From NCBI GenBank assembly GCA_023381695.1, contig JAMCQP010000038.1, forward strand, positions 27,649-91,648: 64,000 nt of DNA, written 5' to 3'. Source of the DNA: Bacillota bacterium (GTDB lineage Bacteria; Bacillota; UBA5301; JAMCQP01). The notes under the pieces were generated by a model, which was given only the letters and a program-made list of their open reading frames with translations, was not told the DNA's origin and ran no database searches. The position numbers and the translations under genes were made by a program. Each line of letters starts with the position of its first letter. Within the stretch, counting starts at the first letter, position 1. Positions 1 to 9,216 of the stretch are shown here, in pieces.

Positions 1-16
1 CAAAGGGGGGATCCGG

Positions 17-439
17 ATGGGCAGAAAGATTCGAGTTTTGGTTGCCAAACCAGGATTGGACGGGCATGACCGGGGGGCCAAGGTGGTGGCCAGGGCCTAC
101 CGCGACGCCGGGATGGAGGTCATCTACAGCGGCCTGCACCAGACGCCGGAACAGATTGTGGCCACCGCGGTTCAGGAGGACGTGGACGTGGTGGGGTTGA
201 GCATCCTTTCCGGGGCGCATGACACCCTGGTCCCGAAGATCACGCGGCTTTTGCGGGAAAACGGGCTGGAGGATGTGCTGGTGGTTGTCGGGGGCATTGT
301 TCCGGAGGACGATGTTCCGGAACTGAAAGCCGCCGGGGTGAGCGCCGTCTTCGGCCCGGGGACCGCCACGGAAACCATCGTGGATTACACGCAGCGCAAC
401 GTGAAGCGCGAGGCGCGCCAGGCGCTCTTCTCCAGATAG
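17..439 (+). CDS. Methylmalonyl-CoA mutase C-terminal (B12-binding) subunit
   Basis: Translation has the B12-binding signature [39 protein letters not shown]; followed directly by MeaB. Confidence 0.93.
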   Translation: MGRKIRVLVAKPGLDGHDRGAKVVARAYRDAGMEVIYSGLHQTPEQIVATAVQEDVDVVGLSILSGAHDTLVPKITRLLRENGLEDVLVVVGGIVPEDDVPELKAAGVSAVFGPGTATETIVDYTQRNVKREARQALFSR

Positions 440-456
440 GCCAGGAACTCAAAGAC

Positions 457-1644
457 ATGGGACGGGATAGATTGTACAGCGAAAATATTATCGCGGATAT
501 TGTGGACCGGGTGCGGCGCGGCGAAAAACGCATGCTGGGCCGGCTGATGACCCTGGTGGAGAACGGGGCTCCCGAGGCGCGTGAAATCATGCGCAAGCTG
601 CATGCCCATACCGGCCGGGCGCACCTGGTGGGGATCACTGGCTCGCCGGGCGTCGGCAAGAGTACCCTGGCGGACCGGCTGACTACCGCGTACCGGGCCG
701 GCGGGCGGACGGTGGGGGTGGTGGCGGTGGATCCCACCAGCCCGTTCACGGGTGGGGCGATCCTCGGCGACCGGGTCAGGATGCCGGAGATCGGGCTGGA
801 TCCGGGGGTGTTCATCCGGAGCATGGCCACCCGTGGGCATCTGGGCGGGGTGGCCCTGACCACCGGGGAGATCATCAAGATCCTGGACGCCTCGGGCAAG
901 GACGTGGTGATCGTGGAGACGGTGGGCGCCGGCCAGTCCGAGGTGGAGATCATGGAACTGGTGGACACCACCCTGGTGGTTCTGGCGCCGGGGCTCGGCG
1001 ACGGTGTTCAGGCCATCAAAGCCGGGATTCTGGAGATCGGGGACATCTTTGTGGTGAACAAGGCGGACCGGGATGGCGCCGAGCAGACCGCCGCCGAGCT
1101 GGAGGCGATGCTCGATCTGGGGGAGGCCGCCCACGGCCGGCGGTTTGATTCCGCGCACTTCGACCCTGCCGGGCATCACGGCTCGCCAGGGCAGGAAGCG
1201 GGCCGTGGGTTGGGCGCCGGGAGCGAGGAACCGGTGGGGCATGGTGCAGCCGGCGTGGCTGGTGCTGATACTTCCGGCGACGAGCCTGCCCAAGGGGGCC
1301 ATACCGCTGATGCCAGCCCCAATGCTGATGTTGACGACGCCTGGCGGCCGCCGGTGCTGAAGACGGTGGCCCGGGACGACATCGGGATCGCGGAATTACG
1401 CGACCAGCTTGACCGGCACCTGGCCTATCTGGAGAAGAGCGGCCTGCGGCGCAAACGTATGGTGGAAAGATTCCAGCGGGAGATCGTGGGAACCGCCGTG
1501 GAGCAGATGGTGCGGGAAATTCTGGACCCGATGCGGGAAAATGGCATGCTGAAGGAGCTGGCGGCCAAGGTGGCGGCCAAGGAGATGGATCCACACACCG
1601 CAGTGTCCCTGATTCTGGACGAAGGCAAAAATGTGAAACGGTAG
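457..1644 (+). CDS. meaB: Methylmalonyl-CoA mutase-associated GTPase MeaB (ArgK family) with Gly/His/Asp-rich insertion
   Basis: P-loop GITGSPGVGKSTLADRL, VVAVDPTSPFTGGAILGDRVRM and NKADRDGAEQT motifs; unusual insert between LDLGEAAHG and WRPPVLKTVA. Confidence 0.93.
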   Translation: MGRDRLYSENIIADIVDRVRRGEKRMLGRLMTLVENGAPEAREIMRKLHAHTGRAHLVGITGSPGVGKSTLADRLTTAYRAGGRTVGVVAVDPTSPFTGGAILGDRVRMPEIGLDPGVFIRSMATRGHLGGVALTTGEIIKILDASGKDVVIVETVGAGQSEVEIMELVDTTLVVLAPGLGDGVQAIKAGILEIGDIFVVNKADRDGAEQTAAELEAMLDLGEAAHGRRFDSAHFDPAGHHGSPGQEAGRGLGAGSEEPVGHGAAGVAGADTSGDEPAQGGHTADASPNADVDDAWRPPVLKTVARDDIGIAELRDQLDRHLAYLEKSGLRRKRMVERFQREIVGTAVEQMVREILDPMRENGMLKELAAKVAAKEMDPHTAVSLILDEGKNVKR

Positions 1645-1696
1645 GGACGGAATGGTAAATCTAGGAATTTAAAGAGATTGAAAGGAGTTGGCCACG

Positions 1697-1864
1697 GTGC
1701 GCTGTTACCGTTGTGGAACCGACAACCCCGATGATGAGGATTTTTGTGTGGTCTGCGGCGCGCAACTTGTGGACAGCATACCAGTGATCCTGGACCAGGA
1801 CTCCGGGGAGAAGAAGCAAGACGATCAGGGGAAAGGTAAATTTGTTAGAGGGAGAAAACAGTAG
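1697..1864 (+). CDS. Small zinc-ribbon protein (about 55 aa), missing from ORF track
   Basis: GTG-initiated frame VRCYRCGTDNPDDEDFCVVCGAQLVDSIPVILDQDSGEKKQDDQGKGKFVRGRKQ*; two CxxC knuckles; AAAGGAG upstream; terminator downstream. Confidence 0.7.
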   Translation: MRCYRCGTDNPDDEDFCVVCGAQLVDSIPVILDQDSGEKKQDDQGKGKFVRGRKQ

Positions 1865-1887
1865 CGAAAAACTAAGGTTTCTTAATT

Positions 1888-1926
1888 TAAAGGCCTGCCT
1901 CCGCATTTTCGAAGGCGGGCCTTTTT
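1888..1926 (+). terminator. Rho-independent terminator
   Basis: AAAGGCCTGCCTCCGcattttcgAAGGCGGGCCTTTTTC hairpin plus U-run. Confidence 0.75.
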
Positions 1927-2040
1927 CACGACCGTTTCCTTTGCAATAATCGGCGTATGAAGAGAGTCTCTTTAGAACAGACCAGGGGGCGCCGATCACT
2001 AAAATATAAACTTTCCCATTGGAATGGAGTGGTGATCCGG

Positions 2041-2220
2041 ATGCGGAAATGCGGTAGTTTTATTGCCTTCTGGCTGGCTTTTACCTTTCTTTGTGGGGTA
2101 GCCGGGTTTGAGACGGTGCAAGCCGAAACATATTCCTACATGAAGAAGGCTGTTTCGTATACCGTTTTTAAAGCCTGGTTCAAGGGAGGTATTCTATTGC
2201 TGGGCCAATCGATCAAATAG
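2041..2220 (+). CDS. Small putative exported protein
   Basis: MRKCGSFIAFWLAFTFLCGVAGFETVQAETYSYMKK... signal-peptide-like N-terminus; no recognised domain. Confidence 0.35.
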   Translation: MRKCGSFIAFWLAFTFLCGVAGFETVQAETYSYMKKAVSYTVFKAWFKGGILLLGQSIK

Positions 2221-2227
2221 GTACTGC

Positions 2228-3175
2228 TCACTTCCACCCCCTGGTGATCCAGTGTTCCAGAGCGGAGACCAGGTAGTAGAGGATGGTGGACAGCGCCACC
2301 AGGATAAGCAGGGAGCTCATCACCAGGCTCATATTGAAGACCTGCCCCCCGTAAACGATGAGATAACCCAGGCCGGCGGAGGAGACGAGGAACTCGCCGG
2401 TGATGGTGCCGACGAAGGACAGCCCGACGTTCACCTTGAGGGCGCCGATCATGGTGGGGACGCTCGCCGGGAGGATCACCTTGGTCAGGATCTGGAGCTT
2501 GTTGGCCCCGAAACTCTTCACGAGCTTGATGCGGTTGGGATCCACCTGGCGGAACCCGGTGAAGACCATGAGCAAAGTGACGATAAACGAGATGGCGACG
2601 GCCATGGCGACAATCGCCCGGGGATTTGTTCCCAGCCAGACGATGAAGATGGGGCCGATGGCGACCTTGGGGATGGAATTGATCACGACGATGTAGGGCT
2701 CAAGAACGCGGGACCAGAACTCCGACCACCAGAGGCTGATAGCCAGCGCAATCCCCAGTGCCGTCCCCAGGACGAACCCGGCGACGGTCTCCCAGGTGGT
2801 GAACCAGAGGTGGGTAAGGAGTTGGCCGGAATGAGCCAACTTTGCCACCGCTTCGTACGCCTTGCTGGGCTGGCTGACGATGAACGCGTTGATCCATCCC
2901 AGGCGCGCCGCGGCCTCCCACAGGGCGAAGAAACCAAACAGCAGGGCCAGCCTGACGCCGATGATCAGCCAGCGTTCGCGGGTCAGGGCGCGGAGGTAGG
3001 CTCGGTGGGCGGCTGAAGGCATGTGGCGTGCGGCCGAAGGTTTGGCGGCCCGGGGCGTGGCCTCGGGCTGCGCTTCGGCAGTGTTTCCGGGGGCCGTATT
3101 CGACAATTCGGGAGCCGTTGGCGCCGGAACCGTCCAATGCTCCACGTTGAGGCGGTCAGCCGGTTGACTCGACAT
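2228..3175 (-). CDS. ABC transporter permease, SsuC/TauC type
   Basis: Multiple TM segments and permease motif; overlaps the downstream ATPase ORF. Confidence 0.9.
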   Translation of the reverse strand: MSSQPADRLNVEHWTVPAPTAPELSNTAPGNTAEAQPEATPRAAKPSAARHMPSAAHRAYLRALTRERWLIIGVRLALLFGFFALWEAAARLGWINAFIVSQPSKAYEAVAKLAHSGQLLTHLWFTTWETVAGFVLGTALGIALAISLWWSEFWSRVLEPYIVVINSIPKVAIGPIFIVWLGTNPRAIVAMAVAISFIVTLLMVFTGFRQVDPNRIKLVKSFGANKLQILTKVILPASVPTMIGALKVNVGLSFVGTITGEFLVSSAGLGYLIVYGGQVFNMSLVMSSLLILVALSTILYYLVSALEHWITRGWK

Positions 3176-3938
3176 AGGGGTCGAGCTCCTTCCAGATCCG
3201 ATTGAAGTATTGCGGGAATTCGGGTGATTTGCGTGCGGCGACCGTGGCCGGCGGGCCGCCGCTCAAATGAATATGATACTCGGACTTGACCGTCCCCGGC
3301 CGTCCGGTCAGGACCACCACGCGATCGGACAGGGCGATGGCCTCTGCGATGTCGTGGGTGACCATGATCACCGTCTTGTGCTCCTGCCGCAGGATGGTGC
3401 CGATCTCCGCGCCCAGGGTGAGCCGGGTCTGGTAGTCTAAAGCGGAGAAGGGTTCGTCCAGGAGGAGGACCTCCGGGTTAACCGCCAGCGTCCGCACCAG
3501 CGCAACCCGCTGGCGCATGCCGCCGGAGAGCTGGTTAGGACGGTGGCGCTCAAACCCGCTCAGGCCATAAGCGGCCAGGATCCGGCGCACACGGGCCACG
3601 GTTTCGGGGGTGCGCATCCGGCGGAGCTCTATTCCCAGAAGGGCGTTGTCCAGAATGCTCCGCCACTCAAACAGGTAGTCTTGTTGGAGCATGTAACCGA
3701 CCTTCTGGGAGGTGCCCTTCACGGGCTGGCTGTCGATGAGCACCTCGCCTGAACTTGGCGGGAGCATTCCGGCGATCAATGAAAGAAGGGTGCTCTTGCC
3801 GCAGCCGCTGGGGCCGACAATGCTGACAAACTCCCTGGCGGCCACGGCGAGCGAGAGGTCTTTCAATGCGGTTATCTCCGCATGGGGGTCAAAGTACACC
3901 AGGCTGACATTCCTCAATTCGACTTTGGATTCAGCCAT
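3156..3938 (-). CDS. ABC transporter ATP-binding protein, SsuB/TauB type
   Basis: Walker A GPSGCGKSTLL, signature LSGGMRQR, Walker B LLLDEPFSALD. Confidence 0.93.
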   Translation of the reverse strand: MAESKVELRNVSLVYFDPHAEITALKDLSLAVAAREFVSIVGPSGCGKSTLLSLIAGMLPPSSGEVLIDSQPVKGTSQKVGYMLQQDYLFEWRSILDNALLGIELRRMRTPETVARVRRILAAYGLSGFERHRPNQLSGGMRQRVALVRTLAVNPEVLLLDEPFSALDYQTRLTLGAEIGTILRQEHKTVIMVTHDIAEAIALSDRVVVLTGRPGTVKSEYHIHLSGGPPATVAARKSPEFPQYFNRIWKELDPYVESTG

Positions 3939-3983
3939 ACCGGTTCCTCCTTGGAAAGCCCCTTAGGAGAATAGCCCACGAGT

Positions 3984-5015
3984 TTACTCCTTGATCGCGG
4001 TGGCGGCTTTATCCGAAAAACGGTTGGTCATCAGGATCTCGAAGGGAACAGGGCCCCCCTTGAGTTCGCCGGCCGCCTCGATCACTTCCTGCAGGTGGGC
4101 GAAGCCTTTCTTTGAGACCTGCGGCGTCAGGTTCCAGCTATCCTGATTTTTATAGCGGCGGATGGTCTTCACCAGGATGTCCCTGTCGGTGCCGGGGAAG
4201 AACGGGGCGATGACCTCCGCGATCTCTTCCGGGCTGTGCCTGGCGACCCAGAGCTGGCCGCGGTAGATGGCGTTGGTGAACTTCTGGAGCACGTCCGGAT
4301 TTTCCTTGATAAAACTCCTGCGAGCATGGTACAGGGTATAGGTGATCTCGCCGCCGTCAACGCCAAGCGAGGCCACGATCTGGCCGCCGCCGTCCTTCTC
4401 CATCTGCGACATGGTCGGCTCAAACTGGGCGATGAAATCGCCCACTCCCGCCTGGAAGGCGCCCGGCGCGGAGGTGTACGCCAGGTTCTGGGTAATTTCC
4501 ACGTCTTTAGCCGGGTCCATGCCGTGCTGGCGCAGGATCCATTCCAGGACCATCTCCGGCACGCCGCCCTTCCGGGCGCCCACGATGGATTTGCCCCGGA
4601 CATCCTCCCACTTGAAGTGGGGCATGGGCTTTCGGGACATGAGGAATGAGCCGTCCCGCCTGGTGAGCTGGGCGAAACCGGTGATATAGTCCACAGCGCC
4701 CTGCTTGTAGACATAGACAGCCGCCTCAGGCCCGAAGAAGCCGATGTCCACACTGCCCGACACCAGCGCCGCCGCCCCTTTGTCGGCTCCCCACGCCGTG
4801 CTCAAGTCGATGGTGAGCCCCTCATCCTCAAAGAACCCCCTGGCCAGGGCTACATACTGCGGCGCGTAAAAGACCGAGCGCACCACCTCCGAAAGGCGGA
4901 CAGTCGTTGGCTTTGGGCTTGCCGCCTGCGCCGGACCCTCAGCCGCTCCAAGGAACTGAAGCCCGGCAAAGATAACCATCCCGATGATCAAAAAGCAGAG
5001 CAACCGCTTACCCAT
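3984..5015 (-). CDS. ABC transporter substrate-binding protein, SsuA/NMT1 type
   Basis: Signal peptide, then RLSEVVRSVFYAPQYVALARGFFEDEGLTIDLSTAWGADKGAAALVSGSVDIGFFGPE. Confidence 0.9.
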   Translation of the reverse strand: MGKRLLCFLIIGMVIFAGLQFLGAAEGPAQAASPKPTTVRLSEVVRSVFYAPQYVALARGFFEDEGLTIDLSTAWGADKGAAALVSGSVDIGFFGPEAAVYVYKQGAVDYITGFAQLTRRDGSFLMSRKPMPHFKWEDVRGKSIVGARKGGVPEMVLEWILRQHGMDPAKDVEITQNLAYTSAPGAFQAGVGDFIAQFEPTMSQMEKDGGGQIVASLGVDGGEITYTLYHARRSFIKENPDVLQKFTNAIYRGQLWVARHSPEEIAEVIAPFFPGTDRDILVKTIRRYKNQDSWNLTPQVSKKGFAHLQEVIEAAGELKGGPVPFEILMTNRFSDKAATAIKE

Positions 5016-5040
5016 TTATTTTTCCTCCCGTCGACCGTTT

Positions 5041-5090
5041 GGTGCTTATCCCCGCCCGAGGCGCGGCACCTTACAAAGGCGGGGCCTTTC
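5041..5090 (-). promoter_or_regulatory. Candidate structured 5' leader (H-type pseudoknot) of the ABC operon
   Basis: GGTGC 5041-5045 pairs GCACC 5066-5070; CCCCGCC 5050-5056 pairs GGCGGGG 5078-5084; the pairings cross. Confidence 0.4.
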
Positions 5091-5246
5091 ACCCGTAGAC
5101 TATGATATGTGCATCCAAAAGGTGAAGCAAGGACGAGTTCCGCGCAGAAGGAACGGGTTATGCTTGTCCATAACGTAAAAGATAGCAGGATTTGGCCAAT
5201 TTGCAGCGAAAGTAGGTTAAAAGAAGCAGGAAAGGGGGATTGAGTA

Positions 5247-6059
5247 ATGATCCGCAAGCTTGTGCCCGAAGATGTTTCGGAAGCACTGAACTTTCTGGGG
5301 GAAGAGAGTGCATTTAATCTCTTCATCATCGGCGACATCGAGAATTTCGGGATCGAAACGGACTTCCAGGCAGTATGGGGAGAGTTTAACGATCAGGAAC
5401 GCTTGGTGGCGGTTATGCTCAGGTATTTCAACTCCTATGTGCTCTATGCCGACTCGCCCTACGATGCCAGCGGGTTCAGCGCAATCATTATTGAAAACGG
5501 CGACGGCAAGCTCCTCTCCGGCAAGGCGAGCGTCGTCTCGCAAATGGAGAAGCATCTGCATCTCGATAGCGGCAGGAATAAGGCTTCGTATTTTTGCACA
5601 CTCAGAGAGTTTGCCCCGGGGATGATGCAGCAGGATCCCCGCGTAAAGAGCGCTACGGAAGAAGACATTGGCCGGATATTGAAGCTGTATGAGTTGATAA
5701 AGGAATTTGGGGCTCCCCCCTCCAGGGAGATGCTGGCAAAAAATCTGGCCAACCACGCCGGACGCATCTATTTTATTGAAGATCACTCCGGAAATATCGT
5801 CTCCATGGCTCAATCCACCGCCGAAAACTCCCGTTCCGCCATGATTGTCGGGGTGGCTACCGATCCGCGCGAGCGCAGGAGGGGCCTGGCTTCCGCCTGC
5901 GTCTCCAAACTCTGTCAGGACCTCCTGGCGGAGGGCAAAGAGGCGTGCCTCTTCTATTCAAACCCCCAGGCCGGTCGTATCTACAAGCGCCTGGGGTTCA
6001 ATGACATTGGGACGTGGAACATGTATACGCTCAATCAACCGGCTGCCACAGGCGTTTAA
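5247..6059 (+). CDS. GNAT-family N-acetyltransferase
   Basis: C-terminal GNAT motif VGVATDPRERRRGLASACVSKLCQDLLAEGKEACLFYSNPQAGRIYKRLGF. Confidence 0.88.
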   Translation: MIRKLVPEDVSEALNFLGEESAFNLFIIGDIENFGIETDFQAVWGEFNDQERLVAVMLRYFNSYVLYADSPYDASGFSAIIIENGDGKLLSGKASVVSQMEKHLHLDSGRNKASYFCTLREFAPGMMQQDPRVKSATEEDIGRILKLYELIKEFGAPPSREMLAKNLANHAGRIYFIEDHSGNIVSMAQSTAENSRSAMIVGVATDPRERRRGLASACVSKLCQDLLAEGKEACLFYSNPQAGRIYKRLGFNDIGTWNMYTLNQPAATGV

Positions 6060-6200
6060 GGCTTTTTAGTGGCTTTGGACATCCTCCAAAAATATCTAAA
6101 CCATAAATTTAAAATGCCGATACATACATTATCCAAATCTTCAAAATCCCATGGCTATGTAGGACATAAGCCTGCTGGCCGATTAAGAAAGGGGATAACT

Positions 6201-7343
6201 ATGGCTTTAACTAAAAAGCTATCCATCATTGCCGGAGTATTGATGATGCTTTCTTTGGCAACGCCAGTGGCTCTGGCTGGCAATTTGCGGATCTACGCCC
6301 TGGGGGACCAAAGCTGGATCATTGACGACGACACGGACAATTTCAACAACCCGGCCAACTCCGCGTGGGTGGAAGAAGGCTATCTGGACTTTGAGGGAGC
6401 CTTGAATACCGCTGAATATGCCAATACAAACAAAGATAGTTCGCTTATCGGGAGATTGTATTTCATTAAGCCCCTTGGCATGCTGGCGGGTTACCAAAAT
6501 GTGCTGGGCGGCTGGGGTGTGCTCCGTCAAAATTTGAGTGACGTGAATAAATACGATGATAAGTACTCATACGGCCCGTACGTTTACGATAAAACATTTT
6601 CGGTGCTCAACCTGCAGGACGCTCTACGAAGCAATGACCGGTTTGCAATTGGAGGGTCGTTCACTTACTTTCCAAACCCGGCAAGCCGGAAGTACAGGTA
6701 CGATAGTGGCAAGCTCAGCGAATACAAGGATAAAGGGTCAAGCATTGATCTTGAGGGAGCAGTGACTTATCGTGCCACTGATCACACCCAATTGGAATTT
6801 GGGATGATCAATTCATCCCAGGGTAGTTCCGTAGACAAGTATGTGGACAGTAAGTACAGCTACAGCTACAAATACGATTATTCCGAAAATATTATGCATG
6901 GCAAGGCAAGTTACGCCTTTTCGGACCAAGCGAAGGTAGCGGTGGTGGTAGAAGGCAGCAACTGGTCCGAAAACGATGCCGGGAGCAAGAGCAACGGGAC
7001 AAGCAGGGTCGTCACAATCGGAAGCACTTACAAGCCCGGTGACCGGTTGCTGCTTGCCGGTTCTGCGGATATGGGGACGGATGTTAGTTCATCAAACACC
7101 AAAGGTAGCACCTATACTGACCTGCGGGGTGGCGTTGAGTACCAGCTAACAGAATATTTGGCGCTGCGTGGTGGAATAGTGCAAACATTAAACAGTTCAA
7201 CCAACTATTCGCGTTTGCACTTTACAGCCGGGGCCGGTTTGGCATTAGGGCCTGGGCAGCTCGATCTGTACGCTCTTGCCGGCACGAGTTCTTCCGATAC
7301 CAAATTTAATGCTCTCCAGGCGGGCTATAAGATCAAGTTCTAA
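6201..7343 (+). CDS. Exported beta-barrel-like protein
   Basis: Signal peptide MALTKKLSIIAGVLMMLSLATPVALA; alternating amphipathic strands; terminal ...LQAGYKIKF; RBS AAGGGG before ATG 6201. Confidence 0.7.
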   Translation: MALTKKLSIIAGVLMMLSLATPVALAGNLRIYALGDQSWIIDDDTDNFNNPANSAWVEEGYLDFEGALNTAEYANTNKDSSLIGRLYFIKPLGMLAGYQNVLGGWGVLRQNLSDVNKYDDKYSYGPYVYDKTFSVLNLQDALRSNDRFAIGGSFTYFPNPASRKYRYDSGKLSEYKDKGSSIDLEGAVTYRATDHTQLEFGMINSSQGSSVDKYVDSKYSYSYKYDYSENIMHGKASYAFSDQAKVAVVVEGSNWSENDAGSKSNGTSRVVTIGSTYKPGDRLLLAGSADMGTDVSSSNTKGSTYTDLRGGVEYQLTEYLALRGGIVQTLNSSTNYSRLHFTAGAGLALGPGQLDLYALAGTSSSDTKFNALQAGYKIKF

Positions 7344-7515
7344 TCTTGTTAGCCCCGTAATAATGACGGTGCCCCCGGGGATTGGTAGAGGAGCCGCAAA
7401 AGGTGCTTGCTTTTTTGGCAAAAGGAAGGAAAAGTATTCCAGAAGACGAACATCTTAAAAAACCGGGCTTTTAAGGAAGCGAAAGCCGGGTCAAAATTTT
7501 GGGAGGAGGAATATT

Positions 7516-8655
7516 CATGTCCAGAGGGAAAAAATGGTTTACGGTCGTTTTTCTATTGGCACTGTTTTCAATGGTATTACCCGTTGCTCAGGCCGGTTAT
7601 CTCAGGGTTTGGTCTCTCGGGAGCCTTAACTGGATAATTGATGATGATCTGAACAATTTCATCAACCCGGCGAATTCTGCCTGGGCAGACCAGGGCTTTG
7701 CCACTTTTGACGGACACTGGGTTTCGACAAAGCCCGACCAGAGCAATGTAGCTACGGAAAATTCCGGTGACTTACTTTTTGTGAAGCCGTTAGGTGAGCT
7801 GGCTGGTCACCAAAATATTTTGGGTGGACAGGTCGTACTCAGCAAGATGACGGTGGATGGTGTATTTTACGGTTATCCGGGCGTTCGTGAAGCTACCGAT
7901 CTGACTTTTAACCTTCAAGATGCGGTTAAAATCAACGAACAATTTGCAATCGGCGGGTCCTTTACCTACAGCCCGTATCCTCTTAGCCGGATAATAAAAT
8001 ACGATGACGGCAATGTGGATGAATACAAAGACAGGGGTTCTTTAATCGGGTTTGAAGGAGCCACGACGTATCATGTTTCCGACCAGGCGACATTAGAATT
8101 TGGCGTTCTGAATTCAATACAAAATAGTATGATGGACAGTTACTGGAATGGCAACCGTGACTATGGCTACGATTACACCTACAAATTATCCTCGTTCACG
8201 GTGCACGGCAAGGCGGGATACGCGTTAACTGATCAGGCCAAAATCGCCGCCGTTTTTGAAAACGAAAGCTTGAATGAGGACAATGCCGGAATTAAGAGTA
8301 ATTGGTCCGAAAGCAAGATGACCTTCGGCGGGACGTACAAACCCAGTGATCGGTTTTTGCTTGCGGGGGGGGGGTGGGCACCGAATCGTCATCCAATAGC
8401 TCAAAAAGATATATGTCTCTCAGGGGAGGCGTGGAATATCAGGTTACCGAGGCTTTGGCGCTGCGTGGTGGGGTGGTGCGCTATTCCAACAACAAAACAC
8501 CGTACACAACTTTGGACGTCATGACAGGCGCGGGCATTGCATTGGGACGCGGAAGCCTCGATCTATACATGCTTGTCTTAAGCACTGATTCGGATAACAC
8601 GACGGATTACCCGAAATCTAATAAATTTCGGGTGGGCTATACGGTGAAATTTTAA
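7516..8655 (+). pseudogene. Paralogue of 6201-7343 exported beta-barrel-like protein, frame interrupted at a G10 tract
   Basis: Homologous from LRVWSLGSLNWIIDDDLNNFINPANSAW onward; frame lost at G10 (8365-8374); second frame continues MSLRGGVEYQVTEALALRGG...FRVGYTVKF as in the paralogue. Confidence 0.75.
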
Positions 8656-8688
8656 AAAGACAGCCCAGGTCGGTAGATTTGCGATAAA

Positions 8689-8728
8689 AAAGCTAAAGGC
8701 CTCCGTCAAGTGGGTGGGGGCTTTTTTC
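8689..8728 (+). terminator. Probable Rho-independent terminator
   Basis: AAAGGCCTCCGTCAAGTGGGTGGGGGCTTTTTT hairpin plus U-run. Confidence 0.5.
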
Positions 8729-8959
8729 CACGATGTGCTTAGGAGGTTGCTGCCAGAAATATCCTGGCGGCGTTGAGCTTCCGGCGTCGACAGGTGCAAA
8801 CGCCCGAGGCAAGCTGATTTGCGGTGAAACTGGGGGTTTTTTTAACGGTGGACGGGAATGGGCGGCAAGGTTATAATTACTATTGTAGCCTTGTTTTTTT
8901 TTGTGTGTGCGGAAACGTGGACGGTTGTATAGCAAACTGTACACTTCATTCCACGTGAT

Positions 8960-8976
8960 TTGGCACGAATCTTGCG
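8960..8976 (+). promoter_or_regulatory. Sigma-54 (-24/-12) promoter
   Basis: TTGGCACGAATCTTGCG matches YTGGCACG-N4-TTGC; GG and GC spaced 12 nt. Confidence 0.8.
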
Positions 8977-9107
8977 ATACACATAGAAGGATTCTCCTTA
9001 TCTTGGAGCGGCAACGGCAAGGACGAGGAACAACGACAAGTTGATGAGGGGTAGGGGAAAAATGATCGAACTCTCGCGGATCATGGGCGAGATCCATCCG
9101 CAAAAAA

Positions 9108-9158
9108 GAGTTCCGCGAGGATCTGTACTACCGTTTGAACGTGGTTACCCTGGCATGA
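9108..9158 (+). pseudogene. Remnant of a sigma-54-dependent activator AAA+ domain
   Basis: Frame reads [16 protein letters not shown], the conserved [12 protein letters not shown] motif of sigma-54 activators; no flanking domain present. Confidence 0.7.
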
Positions 9159-9166
9159 TTTTTGCT
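9150..9166 (+). promoter_or_regulatory. Second sigma-54-type promoter
   Basis: CTGGCATGATTTTTGCT; GG at 9152 and GC at 9164 (12-nt spacing). Confidence 0.7.
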
Positions 9167-9216
9167 ATATCAAATCGCGGCGCGTTTGTTCTAAAAATAT
9201 CCGTAGGGGGAGTAAC

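Noticed and set aside
240-1302. Long minus-strand ORFs opposite mmcA/meaB (240-971, 385-1302)
   Set aside because: Antisense shadows of GC-rich coding DNA; repetitive Arg/Pro/His-rich translations and no domain.
2252-3016. Plus-strand ORF 2252-3016 opposite ABC permease
   Set aside because: Asp/Gly/His-rich shadow ORF; the minus-strand permease is convincing.
5170-5220. Sigma-54-like TTGGCCAATTTGC upstream of the GNAT gene
   Set aside because: GG-to-GC spacing is 9 nt rather than 12.
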